A stretch of DNA of 64,000 nucleotides from DQWO01 sp964478545 (lineage in GTDB: Bacteria > Desulfobacterota > Anaeroferrophillalia > Anaeroferrophillales > Anaeroferrophillaceae). The notes beneath the pieces were generated by a model. The model was given only the letters and a program-made list of their open reading frames with translations, had not been told where the DNA came from and did not search any database. The stretch covers positions 1 to 64,000 of the forward strand of contig CAYZIS010000003.1 of NCBI GenBank assembly GCA_964478545.1, read 5' to 3'. Of this stretch, positions 53,596-62,392 are shown piece by piece (the stretch's first letter is position 1; each line of letters opens with the position of its first letter). The position numbers and the translations under genes were made by a program.

Positions 53596-55638
53596 ATGAA
53601 AAAATCTTTGCATAAATTGAGGAATATCGGGATTGCCGCCCATATTGATGCGGGGAAAACCACCATTACTGAACGCATCCTTTATTGTACCGGCTTAACC
53701 CATAAAATTGGTGAGGTTCATGAGGGAACCGCTTTAATGGATTGGATGGAACAGGAACAGCAGAGGGGAATTACCATTACCTCTGCTGCTACTACCTGTG
53801 AATGGCAAAAATATACCATCACCATTATTGATACGCCAGGACACGTTGATTTCACTGTTGAGGTCGAGCGCAGCCTGAGAGTCCTTGATGGTATGGTCGC
53901 CGTATTCTGTGCCGTTGGCGGGGTGGAGCCACAGTCGGAAACCATCTGGCTTCAGGCAAATCGCTACCATGTTCCCCGTATTGCCTTTATCAACAAGATG
54001 GACCGGCTGGGCAGTAATTTTGCCGCAGTTTTGGAGCAAATGCGGGAAAAACTTAATGCCCGTCCTATCGCCATTCAGATTCCTGTTGGTCAGGAAGCTG
54101 AATTCAGTGGAATCATCGATCTTCTAACGATGGAATATCTATCCTGGGAGAACGCTGATGACAAGCTGGAATTTTCCCGGACTCCGATTCCAGAATCATT
54201 AGTTGCCGAGGCTGAACGCTGGCAGCATAACTTATGGGAACAGGTAGCAGAATATGATGATCAATTATTTGAAGACTATTTGGAAGGCAGGAAGTTGCCA
54301 GCTGAACAAGTGAAAAAAATCATTCGTCAGATGGCCATAGAACATGGATATGTTCCGGTTCTTTGTGGCAGTGGTTTGAAAAATAAGGGGATACAGCCGC
54401 TTCTGGATGCGATTATTGATTTCCTGCCAGCTCCCGATGATGTACCACCGGTAAGTGGAATAAATCCCCTGACCCAAAAGCTGGAAAGTCGTCTGGCGGC
54501 TCCAGGGGAACCCCTAACTGCTCTGTTGTATAAGGTTGCTATCATGGAAGGTCGCAGGCTTTCCTATCTACGCATGTATGCTGGAACCATCAGCCAGGGA
54601 CAGGATCTCTATAATCCCAGGTTGAAAACAAAAGAGAAGGTTGCCCGTTTGTTCCAGATGCAGGCACATAAGAAGATTCGTATCAAGGAAGCAGGCCCTG
54701 GAGAAATTGTTGCGGTCATGGGGCTTAAGCGCAGTGTTACCGGTGATACTCTTTGTGATGCCAAACATCCACTGCTGCTTGAAGGCATGGAATTTACCCG
54801 ACCGGTCATCTCTGCCGCCATTGAACCAAAGTTAAACAGCGATCAGGACAAGCTATGGGATGTGCTGCTGAAAATAAGTGATGAAGATCCGACGTTTAGT
54901 GTCAAAATTGATGAAGAAACCGGCCAGATGCTGATTTCGGGCATGGGTGAACTTCATCTTGAAATCATTCAGGATCGCATGGTAACAGAATATAATCTCG
55001 AGACCAACTTGGGCAAACCGCAGGTACTCTATCAGGAATCCATCACCGGTTCGGCAACGGAATCCGCCCAATTTGAACGCATTGATGAAGATGAAAAAGA
55101 AAAACAATTTGCAAAAATAACGGTAACTGTTGCCCCCCGTGAACGTGAAACAGGGAATATCATTACCACCGCAGATGAAATTAAGAATTTTCCTGAGCGC
55201 TTGCTGGAAGCCGTCAACGAAGGAGTGGAAGAATCGCTTAACGTCGGTGTTGCTCATGGTTATTCATTGGTTGATGTTTCAGTTCATATCGAAGCCATTG
55301 AAGGAGAATCATCAAACTTTACTAAAGTGGCACTGAAAATTTCTGCTGCCAATGCCGTACGCCGGGCATTGAGTGAAGCTCATCCAGTCTTGCTTGAACC
55401 AACCATGAGCGTCGATATTGTTGTGCCGTCTGAATATGTGGGTGAAGTAATCGGAGATCTCAACGCCCGTGGTGGCAAGGTCAATGCCATAGAACCCCAG
55501 GATTTCCACACTACCATTAACGCCTTTGCCCCTTTGCGCAGTTTATTTGGCTATACTACTTCCTTACGCTCAGCAACCAAAGGAAAAGGAAGTTTCACTA
55601 TGAAGTTTTTTGGCTATGACCAGAGCAACGCCAAGTAA
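53596..55638 (+). CDS. fusA: Elongation factor G (possibly a paralog)
   Basis: A 680-residue translocation GTPase. G1 AHIDAGKTT (15-23), the switch I region RGITITSAATT (57-67), G3 DTPGH (79-83) and G4 NKMD (133-136) are intact. Domain II (ALLYKVAIMEGRRLSYLRMY), GMGELHLEII in domain III, and GRGGKV-like AxGGKVNAI near the end follow in normal order. It is slightly shorter than typical EF-G (about 690-700). It is not beside rpsL/rpsG/tuf, so it may be a second EF-G in this genome. Which EF-G subfamily it belongs to needs a tree. Confidence 0.9.
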   Translation: MKKSLHKLRNIGIAAHIDAGKTTITERILYCTGLTHKIGEVHEGTALMDWMEQEQQRGITITSAATTCEWQKYTITIIDTPGHVDFTVEVERSLRVLDGMVAVFCAVGGVEPQSETIWLQANRYHVPRIAFINKMDRLGSNFAAVLEQMREKLNARPIAIQIPVGQEAEFSGIIDLLTMEYLSWENADDKLEFSRTPIPESLVAEAERWQHNLWEQVAEYDDQLFEDYLEGRKLPAEQVKKIIRQMAIEHGYVPVLCGSGLKNKGIQPLLDAIIDFLPAPDDVPPVSGINPLTQKLESRLAAPGEPLTALLYKVAIMEGRRLSYLRMYAGTISQGQDLYNPRLKTKEKVARLFQMQAHKKIRIKEAGPGEIVAVMGLKRSVTGDTLCDAKHPLLLEGMEFTRPVISAAIEPKLNSDQDKLWDVLLKISDEDPTFSVKIDEETGQMLISGMGELHLEIIQDRMVTEYNLETNLGKPQVLYQESITGSATESAQFERIDEDEKEKQFAKITVTVAPRERETGNIITTADEIKNFPERLLEAVNEGVEESLNVGVAHGYSLVDVSVHIEAIEGESSNFTKVALKISAANAVRRALSEAHPVLLEPTMSVDIVVPSEYVGEVIGDLNARGGKVNAIEPQDFHTTINAFAPLRSLFGYTTSLRSATKGKGSFTMKFFGYDQSNAK

Positions 55639-55669
55639 GAACATCACCCTTTGACTAACGGTAAAAAAT

Positions 55670-56062
55670 ATGCTGCTTAAACTGTTCCTGGCTTTCACCC
55701 TTATTCCGATTATAGAAATCTACTTTTTGATTGAGATGGGACGTATTATTGGCCCGTTGAGTACCATTGCCTTGGTTCTGGGTACTGGTTTTGTGGGTGC
55801 CTGGCTGGCTCGAAAGCAGGGAATGCAAACCATGTTTCGGGTCCGGAATAACCTGCAACAAGGGGTTATGCCGGCGGAAGATTTATTGGATGGGTTTCTG
55901 ATCCTGATTGCCGGAATTGTTCTTTTGACTCCGGGTCTGCTGACCGATTGTACGGGAATTCTCCTGTTGATTCCCCCTGTTCGTTTTCGCTTTAAACGCT
56001 ATCTGCGAAAAAAATTTGATGAATGGATCAATACCCACGAAGTACATATTACCAGGTTCTGA
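55670..56062 (+). CDS. fxsA: FxsA family membrane protein
   Basis: A 130-residue inner-membrane protein with three to four hydrophobic segments. FTLIPIIEIYFLIEMGRIIGP, GTGFVGAWLARKQG and GFLILIAGIVLLTPGLLTDC are the conserved FxsA core. In E. coli FxsA lessens exclusion of phage T7 by the F plasmid, but its normal task is unknown. The TGA stop is at the very edge of a family C repeat. Confidence 0.83.
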   Translation: MLLKLFLAFTLIPIIEIYFLIEMGRIIGPLSTIALVLGTGFVGAWLARKQGMQTMFRVRNNLQQGVMPAEDLLDGFLILIAGIVLLTPGLLTDCTGILLLIPPVRFRFKRYLRKKFDEWINTHEVHITRF

Positions 56063-56211
56063 TGGCTTCGTAAAAACTCCATCTTCTTTGTTATGCTGCA
56101 ACTTTCGTCATTACAGTGTACTGTAAGTACGCCTCATGACTCAGGTTTTGCATGCCTCGAATGTGAATCTTTTACTGTGCCATCAGTTTTACGATTTTTT
56201 ACGAAAGTGAC
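56061..56211. repeat. Family C interspersed repeat, copy C2
   Basis: Copy of 41903-42040 with an extra segment near the middle (TCATTACAGTGTACTGTAAG, itself partly palindromic). Ends: GGCTTCGTAAAAA and TTTTTTACGAAAG. Its first bases overlap the fxsA stop codon. Confidence 0.75.
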
Positions 56212-56280
56212 AAGTTTTAAATCAGCGTATTTCCCTGGGGATAACGTAGGGCAGCCCATAAAACTTTCGAGGTTTTTCAT

Positions 56281-57417
56281 ATGAACACCCCCGATATTGA
56301 ATATGAACTAGACCAGTTGCGTCAAAGGATAGATGCCATTGATGACCGTTTTGTTTCCCTGCTGGCAGAACGACGGGAATTAGTTGAAGAGGTTATTCAA
56401 CTCAAAAAAAAGTATCGTCTTCCTGTCTATCACCCTGCCAGAGAGGAAAATCTTATTTCCCAACGTCGGAAGCAAGGCAGTAGCAAAGAATTGGATCCTG
56501 ATTTCATTGAAGAGTTATTTCGTCTTATTCTACACCATTCACGGGTATCACAAAGCCAGGAATTGTCCCGGAAAGCAACCAAACCAGGAGCTACAATTCT
56601 GTTGGTTGGTGGATCAGGCGAAATGGGCCGCTATTTCCACCGATGGTTCAATGCTGCTGGTTACAGGGTGAGAATCCTGGGGAAACATGACTGGGATCAG
56701 GTGGCTTACCTCTGCCAGGGGATTGATCTGGCGCTGGTCGGAGTTCCCATTGAGGTGACTGCCGAGGTCATCAGAAATCTTGGTCCTTACCTACCTGAGG
56801 AGGCAATCCTTGCCGATATTACCAGTATCAAGGAGTTGCCCTTGCAGGCCATGCTGAAAGCCCACCAAGGACCGGTTATTGGGCTTCATCCATTATTTGG
56901 CCCCGACACTTCAACCATGGATAAACAGATTGTGGTGAAAACCCCGGGAAGGATGCCGGAACAGTGTCAATGGCTTATGGAGCAGTTAAATGCCTGGGGT
57001 GCAATTACGGTAACTGCCGATGCCCATGAACATGATGAAGCCATGGCTTATGTCCAGGCACTGCGCCACTTTGCCACTTTTGGTTTCGGCCGCTTCCTCT
57101 ACCAACAAAAGGCTGATGTCTTCAGATCCCTTGAATTTTCCAGTCCCATTTACCGTTTGGAACTGGGGATGGTAGGCAGACTCTTTGCGCAGGACCCCAA
57201 GCTCTATGCGGAAATTATTTTTGCCACTCCTGAGCGGCAGGAACTCTTAAAATCATATCTTGTTTCCCTGATTGAGCAGATTGAAATGTTGAATAATACG
57301 GATAAAGAAGAATTCTGTCGGGAATTCAGCCGTATATCGGAATGGTTTGGACCTTTTGCTGACCAGGCAATGAGGGAGAGCAGCTACCTGATAGATAAAT
57401 TAATTGAACGCTTTTAA
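56281..57417 (+). CDS. tyrA: Chorismate mutase / prephenate dehydrogenase (T-protein)
   Basis: A 378-residue bifunctional enzyme of tyrosine synthesis. Residues 1-95 form an AroQ-type chorismate mutase (LDQLRQRIDAIDDRFVSLLA, RRELVEEVIQLKKKY, RLILHHSRVSQSQ). A linker precedes the NAD-binding dehydrogenase with TILLVGGSGEMGRYF, GVPIEVTAEVI, DITSIKELPLQAML, IGLHPLFGPDTSTM (His-based active site) and YVQALRHFATFGFG. The fused form and GGSGEMG loop resemble enteric TyrA. It appears monocistronic. Confidence 0.9.
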   Translation: MNTPDIEYELDQLRQRIDAIDDRFVSLLAERRELVEEVIQLKKKYRLPVYHPAREENLISQRRKQGSSKELDPDFIEELFRLILHHSRVSQSQELSRKATKPGATILLVGGSGEMGRYFHRWFNAAGYRVRILGKHDWDQVAYLCQGIDLALVGVPIEVTAEVIRNLGPYLPEEAILADITSIKELPLQAMLKAHQGPVIGLHPLFGPDTSTMDKQIVVKTPGRMPEQCQWLMEQLNAWGAITVTADAHEHDEAMAYVQALRHFATFGFGRFLYQQKADVFRSLEFSSPIYRLELGMVGRLFAQDPKLYAEIIFATPERQELLKSYLVSLIEQIEMLNNTDKEEFCREFSRISEWFGPFADQAMRESSYLIDKLIERF

Positions 57418-57467
57418 GGCCGAAGATTGGTCAGAAATCCAGCAGTGGGAGGGGAATAGATAAATAT

Positions 57468-57604
57468 CTCAACTTTCTGAGTTGTTCTAAAAACAGTTCC
57501 GCCTGTCGGCGGACGCCTCGGAAGCCGGCCATGGACGGCCGGCGAGAATGAGCGAGAGCCATACCAGAACATCTCATGCTGGCAATGCAAGTCAGAAAGT
57601 TGAG
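57468..57604. mobile_element. Family A repeat, copy A8, with near-perfect 7-bp duplication
   Basis: Both 13-bp ends match the family (CTCAACTTTCTGA and TCAGAAAGTTGAG). TAAATAT (57461-57467) and CAAATAT (57605-57611) flank it, one mismatch in seven. Compared with A2 the terminal arms are exchanged while the palindromic core keeps its orientation. Confidence 0.8.
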
Positions 57605-57614
57605 CAAATATTTT

Positions 57615-57956
57615 TCAGTCATCTGTGTCCGAAAGCTGATTCAGAATCATCTCCACCGGGGTTAGGTGTTTTTTCCGATTATTGCAGGTCTTGCAGCAGG
57701 GAACCACATTACCTCTATTGCTTTTCCCACCCCGGGAAACCGGCACAATGTGGTCCATGGTCAAATCCTCAGAGGCAAACTTTTGATGACAGTAATGGCA
57801 GATGCCCACGGTAAGTTTATTGTGCCACCAGGTTGAGTGTCGAAGAATGCGGGCTTTTCCCCTTTCCCGGGCCACATGCCGTTCATCTTTATCGATATGA
57901 ATCCAGTCAGACACTAAAAAATTCCCAAGCAGAATGATTTTCCAGCCGCAAGGCAA
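57615..57956 (-). CDS. HNH endonuclease domain protein
   Basis: A 113-residue protein. The C-terminal half is an HNH/zinc-ribbon nuclease fold: CHYCHQKF, LTMDHIVPVSRGGKSNRGNVVPCC and CNNRKKHLTP, giving two CxxC pairs and the DHI...N motif. Small stand-alone HNH proteins of this kind occur both as housekeeping nicking enzymes and in mobile DNA. It lies directly beside family A copy A8. No partner protein is apparent. Confidence 0.83.
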   Translation of the reverse strand: MPCGWKIILLGNFLVSDWIHIDKDERHVARERGKARILRHSTWWHNKLTVGICHYCHQKFASEDLTMDHIVPVSRGGKSNRGNVVPCCKTCNNRKKHLTPVEMILNQLSDTDD

Positions 57957-58058
57957 AAGAAGATTATCCTATGACTCCTCAACCGGATGAAATTTCCACA
58001 TAATAGCATAATTCATCCACTTGAACAAGAACATGGAAGATCTATGGACTGATGGCAT

Positions 58059-59159
58059 TCAGATTGCCAGGTCAACCTGCTGTATTGTACCAACCCCACC
58101 TTGTTCCTGGAGGTAGATGCCACTGGAACTGATTTGACCCAATAATTGATTTTGATTATCTTTTAACTGGAAAGGGGTATCAATATGACCAAGATAAATG
58201 GCACCGATATCTTTCTGCCCCAAGGCAAACAGATGAGGTTCCCCTGATTCATCCATACTCCATATCCTTAAGCGATCGAATACCAAATCATTTTCATCAA
58301 TCCAGTGATTCCCATCTTCATCAAATGCCTCAAGCTCCTGAAACCCACTGCCACTTTGAGGACCAAACAGTTCACTGCCGTTATTGATAACTCCATCATT
58401 GTTGCGATCCAGGGCCAGAAAACCGCTCCCTGGTTGTAACATGGAAATTTGTTCTTTTTTCCCGTTACTATCCAGGTCGAATGCAAATTTCTTCTCACTG
58501 AGACCAACACCGCTGCCGTCATAATTGATAACCAGAGGATCGGTCAATGTAGCCTCGCCAGCTCTGACCGACAGATCGAGACTCTGAGAAAATTCTCGGC
58601 TCATATTCAGCTCAACAGAAAAGTTGATTTCCTGATTGTCTGCGGTTTTAATAACTTCATCAGCAGCAAATGACATCTTTTCTTCTTCATGGTAACTTTC
58701 ATGATAATCATATTCCAGGCCTGGTCCACGTGTCTGACTGTCCGCCGCTTGAATGCCTTTATCATGGTTCTGTTTTTTAAAACCCTTTCCGGAAACAACA
58801 TGCAAGGATATCTTTTTCCCGGTCAATCGTTCCCATAGTTTTTCCAGAATCATGAGTTTCTGCTTATCTTTAGGCGAAATTTCTATAGAAATACCATCAC
58901 TGCCAGAGGCTGCACGGGTTTTGGGTTGGTGGTGATGATGATGGTGGTGATCTGATTTTATCAGTTGTTTGAAAAGCCTCTTTGCCGATGGGGATAGCTG
59001 AATGGAATCATCAGCTGCCGACCTGTCCACTAATCCTGGATTGTCCACCTCAAAATCAGCATTTCCTTCATTCCAGACCTGCAGCCTTTCGGACTGTTCA
59101 TGACTGACCTGCAATTTGTGAGTGCCGGCAAATTCTATTGTTGATGAAAGTATTTTCAT
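58059..59159 (-). CDS. Acidic EF-hand/VCBS-like protein with His run
   Basis: A 366-residue, signal-less acidic protein. A run of seven His residues lies near 71-77, after SPSAKRLFKQLIKSD. The C-terminal half holds Asp/Asn-rich calcium-binding loops: DLDSNGKKEQ, ALDRNNDGVINNGSELFG, FDEDGNHWIDENDLVFDRL. This pattern recurs in secreted or surface proteins of proteobacteria, often exported by type I systems, though none is encoded here. ATG 59159 follows the strong site AGGGAGGTAG; the longer frame has no such support. Function unknown. Confidence 0.7.
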   Translation of the reverse strand: MKILSSTIEFAGTHKLQVSHEQSERLQVWNEGNADFEVDNPGLVDRSAADDSIQLSPSAKRLFKQLIKSDHHHHHHHQPKTRAASGSDGISIEISPKDKQKLMILEKLWERLTGKKISLHVVSGKGFKKQNHDKGIQAADSQTRGPGLEYDYHESYHEEEKMSFAADEVIKTADNQEINFSVELNMSREFSQSLDLSVRAGEATLTDPLVINYDGSGVGLSEKKFAFDLDSNGKKEQISMLQPGSGFLALDRNNDGVINNGSELFGPQSGSGFQELEAFDEDGNHWIDENDLVFDRLRIWSMDESGEPHLFALGQKDIGAIYLGHIDTPFQLKDNQNQLLGQISSSGIYLQEQGGVGTIQQVDLAI

Positions 59160-59543
59160 TTTGTCTACCTCCCTGCATAACGATGCCGCTACATCCATGT
59201 AACCGGCTATAGTTGTATATATCGGCAAAAAAGACCAAAACTTAAAATCTAAATCATTGTCAGGATAAATCACAAAAAGTTGTAAGTACTTTATATGATG
59301 GAATCTTTCATAAGCATAAGCTTGTTAACTTAGACGTGTAACTTAATCATTGACAGTTGAAATTTATTAGTGTTATTTTTTAAATATTCTTACCAAAGCA
59401 TGTTCATTTACGTTCATATATTGGCTTCGAAAAAGGTGCTGATGCTTCCGATGGCGTAACCTTCCGTATTTTTGCTCATGAAGGGATACTAATCCGAGAC
59501 TGGTTAATTTTCAGGGGAAAAATAAAAGCAGGATGTTTACCTG

Positions 59544-59816
59544 ATGTCACATATTATTATCGAGCTTGCTGTTGGCAAACCTGATGTCTGGATGCAGGAA
59601 AAACTGGAAAGTTTTATCTGGGTTTTGGATCAGAATCTACGGAATAACAAGTTGGGCCATGCGGAAGGGAAATATTATAAGGGGATTATGACTGTGAAGG
59701 CTTCAGGTATATCCCTGGCTGAAACCCGATCTCTGGTTGATACTTTCGCAGAAAGTATGCGAAATCACGGACAGAGACTGATTGTCCATGTAAGGAAGGT
59801 GAATGATGAAATTTAG
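59544..59816 (+). CDS. Small protein of unknown function
   Basis: A 90-residue soluble alpha/beta protein (HIIIELAVGKPDVWMQEKL, KYYKGIMTVKASGISLAETR, QRLIVHVRKVNDE). I do not recognise a family. It is the last gene before the tRNA-Leu attachment remnant. The preceding 59274-59543 is gene-free. Confidence 0.55.
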   Translation: MSHIIIELAVGKPDVWMQEKLESFIWVLDQNLRNNKLGHAEGKYYKGIMTVKASGISLAETRSLVDTFAESMRNHGQRLIVHVRKVNDEI

Positions 59817-59828
59817 GTAGAATTGAAT

Positions 59829-59888
59829 TGGTGCCTGGAGCCGGAATCGAACCGGCACGGTGAAACCACCGAGGGATTTTAAGTCCCT
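59829..59888 (-). pseudogene. 3' half of a tRNA-Leu(UAA) gene, attachment site
   Basis: On the minus strand the sequence gives the anticodon arm AGGGA-CTTAAAA-TCCCT (anticodon TAA), a variable arm CGGTGG/CACCG, a T arm GCCGG-TTCGATT-CCGGC and the 3' end TCCAGGCACCA. To the right, where the D arm and 5' acceptor strand should be, there is unrelated sequence. Only the 3' half exists, as expected for the chromosomal side of an element that integrated within the tRNA gene and rebuilt an intact copy at its far end. Confidence 0.82.
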
Positions 59889-60042
59889 ATTTATACGCTT
59901 TGCTGTTGTTTGTTGTTGTTTGTGTAAGTATTATTTTATTGACAATCATTATCTTTTTTACTAGTTTAATCCCTAGGGCGTTGTATTGAGTTTGTCACAA
60001 AACACTTACAATGTACTTACAACCTAAACCGAGGGATTAAAA

Positions 60043-61317
60043 ATGAAACCCAAAATCGCACCAGTGAAGCTTACAAAGACCGTTGTTGAAAGCATCAAAT
60101 TGCCGGGAAAGGGCCAAATCTTTTTATGGGACATAGAACTTAAGGGGTTTGGTGTCCGGCTTACCCCTACCGCACGAACCTATATTGTTCAGGGAAGAGT
60201 TTCTACTTCCACTGGAATCAAAGACAGGCGCGTCACACTTGGCCGTCATGGTGTCTTGACCGTACTTCAGGCACGACATAAGGCACAGGCTGAACTTGTC
60301 AAGCTGTCTGAGGGTAAAGACCCCACAACAGAATCGAAGCGCTTAAATGACCAGTCTGTGACACTGGGGCAGGTTGTAGAAGCATATCTCAAAGATCGGC
60401 CCTCTATGAAAGACTCCTCACGGGCCGATATACTGAAGCACCTTGAAGGTTCATTTTCTGATTGGAAAGATAAGCCTATTGTTTCAATTACCCGCGACAA
60501 GGTGTTGACTCGCTTTCGTGAACTGAGCGACAGAAGCCACGCCCAGGCAAACCAGGCATTCAGAAACCTTCGCGCTCTCATCAATTATTTCATGGAAGCA
60601 TATAGACCAGATGGCATACCGATTATTTTAGAGAATCCCGTCAAGGTAATTTCCGCCACAAGAAATTGGAATAAAATACAACCTCGTTCAGGCAAGATAT
60701 CATTAGACAAGATCGGGGCCGCTTGGAATACGCTTCAGGAGCTACGAACCGCACCCGTACAGACGCCTATCAGTAGGACTATGGCCGATGCTGTGACCTT
60801 TCTTCTACTCACCGGCGCGAGATGGTCTGAAATGGCTTCCCTGACCTGGGATCGGATAAACCTTGAAGAAGGGTACTGGTACATTCCGGACCCCAAAAAC
60901 AGCGAACCTGTTACCTTCCCCCTCTCATCGGGTGCGGTGGACATGCTGAAAGAACGACCACAACAAGGAGAATATGTCTTTCCCGCACGAACAGCTACAG
61001 GGCATATTATTGAAGCGCGAAGTGTACTGAAAAAGGTATCAGTGGCGGCGGGTGTTCATATTACCGCCCACGACCTCCGGCGAACGTTCAGGGCTATTGC
61101 CGGGGAAGAGGAATGTGGAATTGACTTCTGGAAAACAAAGCTTCTCATGGGGCATAAAATATCCGGAGATGTGACCATTACACACTACACCGAGACGGAG
61201 GACCTCCGGTATCTGTCAAAGGAAATAAACATTATCGGGCAATGGATAACGAAACAGGGGATGATCAAAACCGCCAATAATGTAGTTTCGATATCTACGG
61301 CGAAGGGGGGTCGGTGA
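60043..61317 (+). CDS. Tyrosine-type phage/island integrase
   Basis: A 424-residue integrase. The N-terminal arm-binding domain (FLWDIELKGFGVRLTPTARTY and VTLGRHGVLTVLQAR) is of the DUF4102-like type used by genomic islands. The catalytic domain has Arg in TGARWSEM, HDLRRTF, MGHK and the nucleophile Tyr in HYTETEDL. The position next to the tRNA-Leu remnant is classic. The start at 60043 follows a segment containing ACCGAGGGATT, an 11-bp repeat of tRNA remnant sequence. Confidence 0.92.
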   Translation: MKPKIAPVKLTKTVVESIKLPGKGQIFLWDIELKGFGVRLTPTARTYIVQGRVSTSTGIKDRRVTLGRHGVLTVLQARHKAQAELVKLSEGKDPTTESKRLNDQSVTLGQVVEAYLKDRPSMKDSSRADILKHLEGSFSDWKDKPIVSITRDKVLTRFRELSDRSHAQANQAFRNLRALINYFMEAYRPDGIPIILENPVKVISATRNWNKIQPRSGKISLDKIGAAWNTLQELRTAPVQTPISRTMADAVTFLLLTGARWSEMASLTWDRINLEEGYWYIPDPKNSEPVTFPLSSGAVDMLKERPQQGEYVFPARTATGHIIEARSVLKKVSVAAGVHITAHDLRRTFRAIAGEEECGIDFWKTKLLMGHKISGDVTITHYTETEDLRYLSKEINIIGQWITKQGMIKTANNVVSISTAKGGR

Positions 61318-61318
61318 T

Positions 61319-61942
61319 ATGCCGGTTAAAAAGTACACGAAACAAGACGGGGTTTTTGTGCATGAGCATACCACCGCGAGCATAAAAGACACACCCCGCA
61401 AGGAATTTGAAGAGGGACTGAAAAAAGCACTGCAAAAAACCGCAGATCAGAACACTTCCGCTTATATTTTAAAAAAGCTTAAACTCTACGCGCTTGCGAG
61501 GCTTGAGATATCAGGCAAAAAGCAAGACGACCGGCAGCGACAGGATTGTAAAAAGATACTTGAAAAAACTGAATTTCTTGCGGCGATAATCGCGCGCCCA
61601 GAAACGAGTCAGGACTTTCTTTATACACAATTTTATGACTTGGGGTTACTTGCACAGCGAGCCGATATTCGACCGCTGGAGCCTTCTGTTTTTAGGGGTA
61701 TCAAATATAGCAAAGACCAGGCAAGCAGGAGGGACAAGCGGCAGACCTGGAAAAGCTTGACAAAGGCCGAACGCGATGCACGAGACGATGAAATCGTAAA
61801 AGACTACAATCAAAGCCACGCCAAAAATCCACTTTTCACAGAGAATATTTTTTGTAAAACCCACCATGGAAAATACAATCTTAGCGTTTCAACCTGTCGC
61901 AACATCCTCAGAGCTGCACGACTCAAAGCACCTGTTAGTTAA
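61319..61942 (+). CDS. Element-borne protein of unknown function
   Basis: A 207-residue, basic, helical protein that begins 1 nt after the integrase stop. It is rich in Lys and Arg (RRDKRQTWKSLTKAERDARDD). I see no catalytic motif. Co-transcription with the integrase suggests a role in integration control or element maintenance, but this is only positional. Confidence 0.55.
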   Translation: MPVKKYTKQDGVFVHEHTTASIKDTPRKEFEEGLKKALQKTADQNTSAYILKKLKLYALARLEISGKKQDDRQRQDCKKILEKTEFLAAIIARPETSQDFLYTQFYDLGLLAQRADIRPLEPSVFRGIKYSKDQASRRDKRQTWKSLTKAERDARDDEIVKDYNQSHAKNPLFTENIFCKTHHGKYNLSVSTCRNILRAARLKAPVS

Positions 61943-61953
61943 CCGGGTTAACT
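61937..61953. promoter_or_regulatory. Perfect inverted repeat, candidate operator
   Basis: AGTTAACC-G-GGTTAACT spans the stop codon of the previous gene, upstream of the promoter of the AlpA-like gene. The symmetry suits a dimeric repressor site. It could instead be a weak terminator, but no T-run follows directly. Confidence 0.4.
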
Positions 61954-61985
61954 GCCAATTTTCTAATAATCCCGTATACTTACAC

Positions 61986-62014
61986 TTGACAATCGCTACG
62001 TAATCCCCTATCCT
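61986..62014 (+). promoter_or_regulatory. Sigma-70-type promoter of the AlpA-like gene
   Basis: TTGACA at 61986-61991, 17 nt spacer, TATCCT at 62009-62014. The -35 box is consensus and the -10 box matches at four of six positions. It lies about 30 nt before the AlpA-like start. Confidence 0.55.
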
Positions 62015-62045
62015 TAATCATAACAAAATGGATGAAGGAGACGTT

Positions 62046-62231
62046 ATGCTATTGTTGAGAACAAACGAAGCGGCCGAAACCCTCGGTATTGCCAAAACCA
62101 CCCTCGACACTTGGAGATCGAGAGGCGGTGGGCCTGTTTACATAAAATATGGGCGGGCCGTCCGGTATCGCCGAGAGGACCTGGAAAAATTCATGGCCGA
62201 TCATATCCGTGAGAACACTTCCAGGCGCTAA
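62046..62231 (+). CDS. AlpA/excisionase-type HTH regulator
   Basis: A 61-residue MerR-like helix-turn-helix protein (LLRTNEAAETLGIAKTTLDTW then GGPVYIKYGRAVRYRREDLEKF), the pattern of AlpA-family activators and excisionases. AAGGAG at 62035-62040 supports ATG 62046; an upstream ATG at 62028 would add six residues. In integrative elements such proteins often direct excision or turn on the integrase. Promoter and operator candidates lie just upstream. Confidence 0.82.
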   Translation: MLLLRTNEAAETLGIAKTTLDTWRSRGGGPVYIKYGRAVRYRREDLEKFMADHIRENTSRR

Positions 62232-62233
62232 CC

Positions 62234-62392
62234 ATGGTTTATTTCATTAAAAACTGGCTGCTTGATATCGAAACCCGCCTGCTGGCCTGGCTTTTATCCA
62301 GGCTGGAATCCCGGCACGGCGCCGGTGCCGACCGAAATGAGCGCAGCATCGTAAATGCTTCCAGGTTTTTAATTGAGAGGTTGAAGAAATGA
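62234..62392 (+). CDS. Small basic helical protein, 52 residues
   Basis: Starts 2 nt after the AlpA-like stop and overlaps the primase start by ATGA. The sequence (MVYFIKNWLLDIETRLLAWL then RSIVNASRFLIERLKK) is amphipathic helix. No family recognised. The tight coupling on both sides argues that it is real. Confidence 0.5.
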   Translation: MVYFIKNWLLDIETRLLAWLLSRLESRHGAGADRNERSIVNASRFLIERLKK

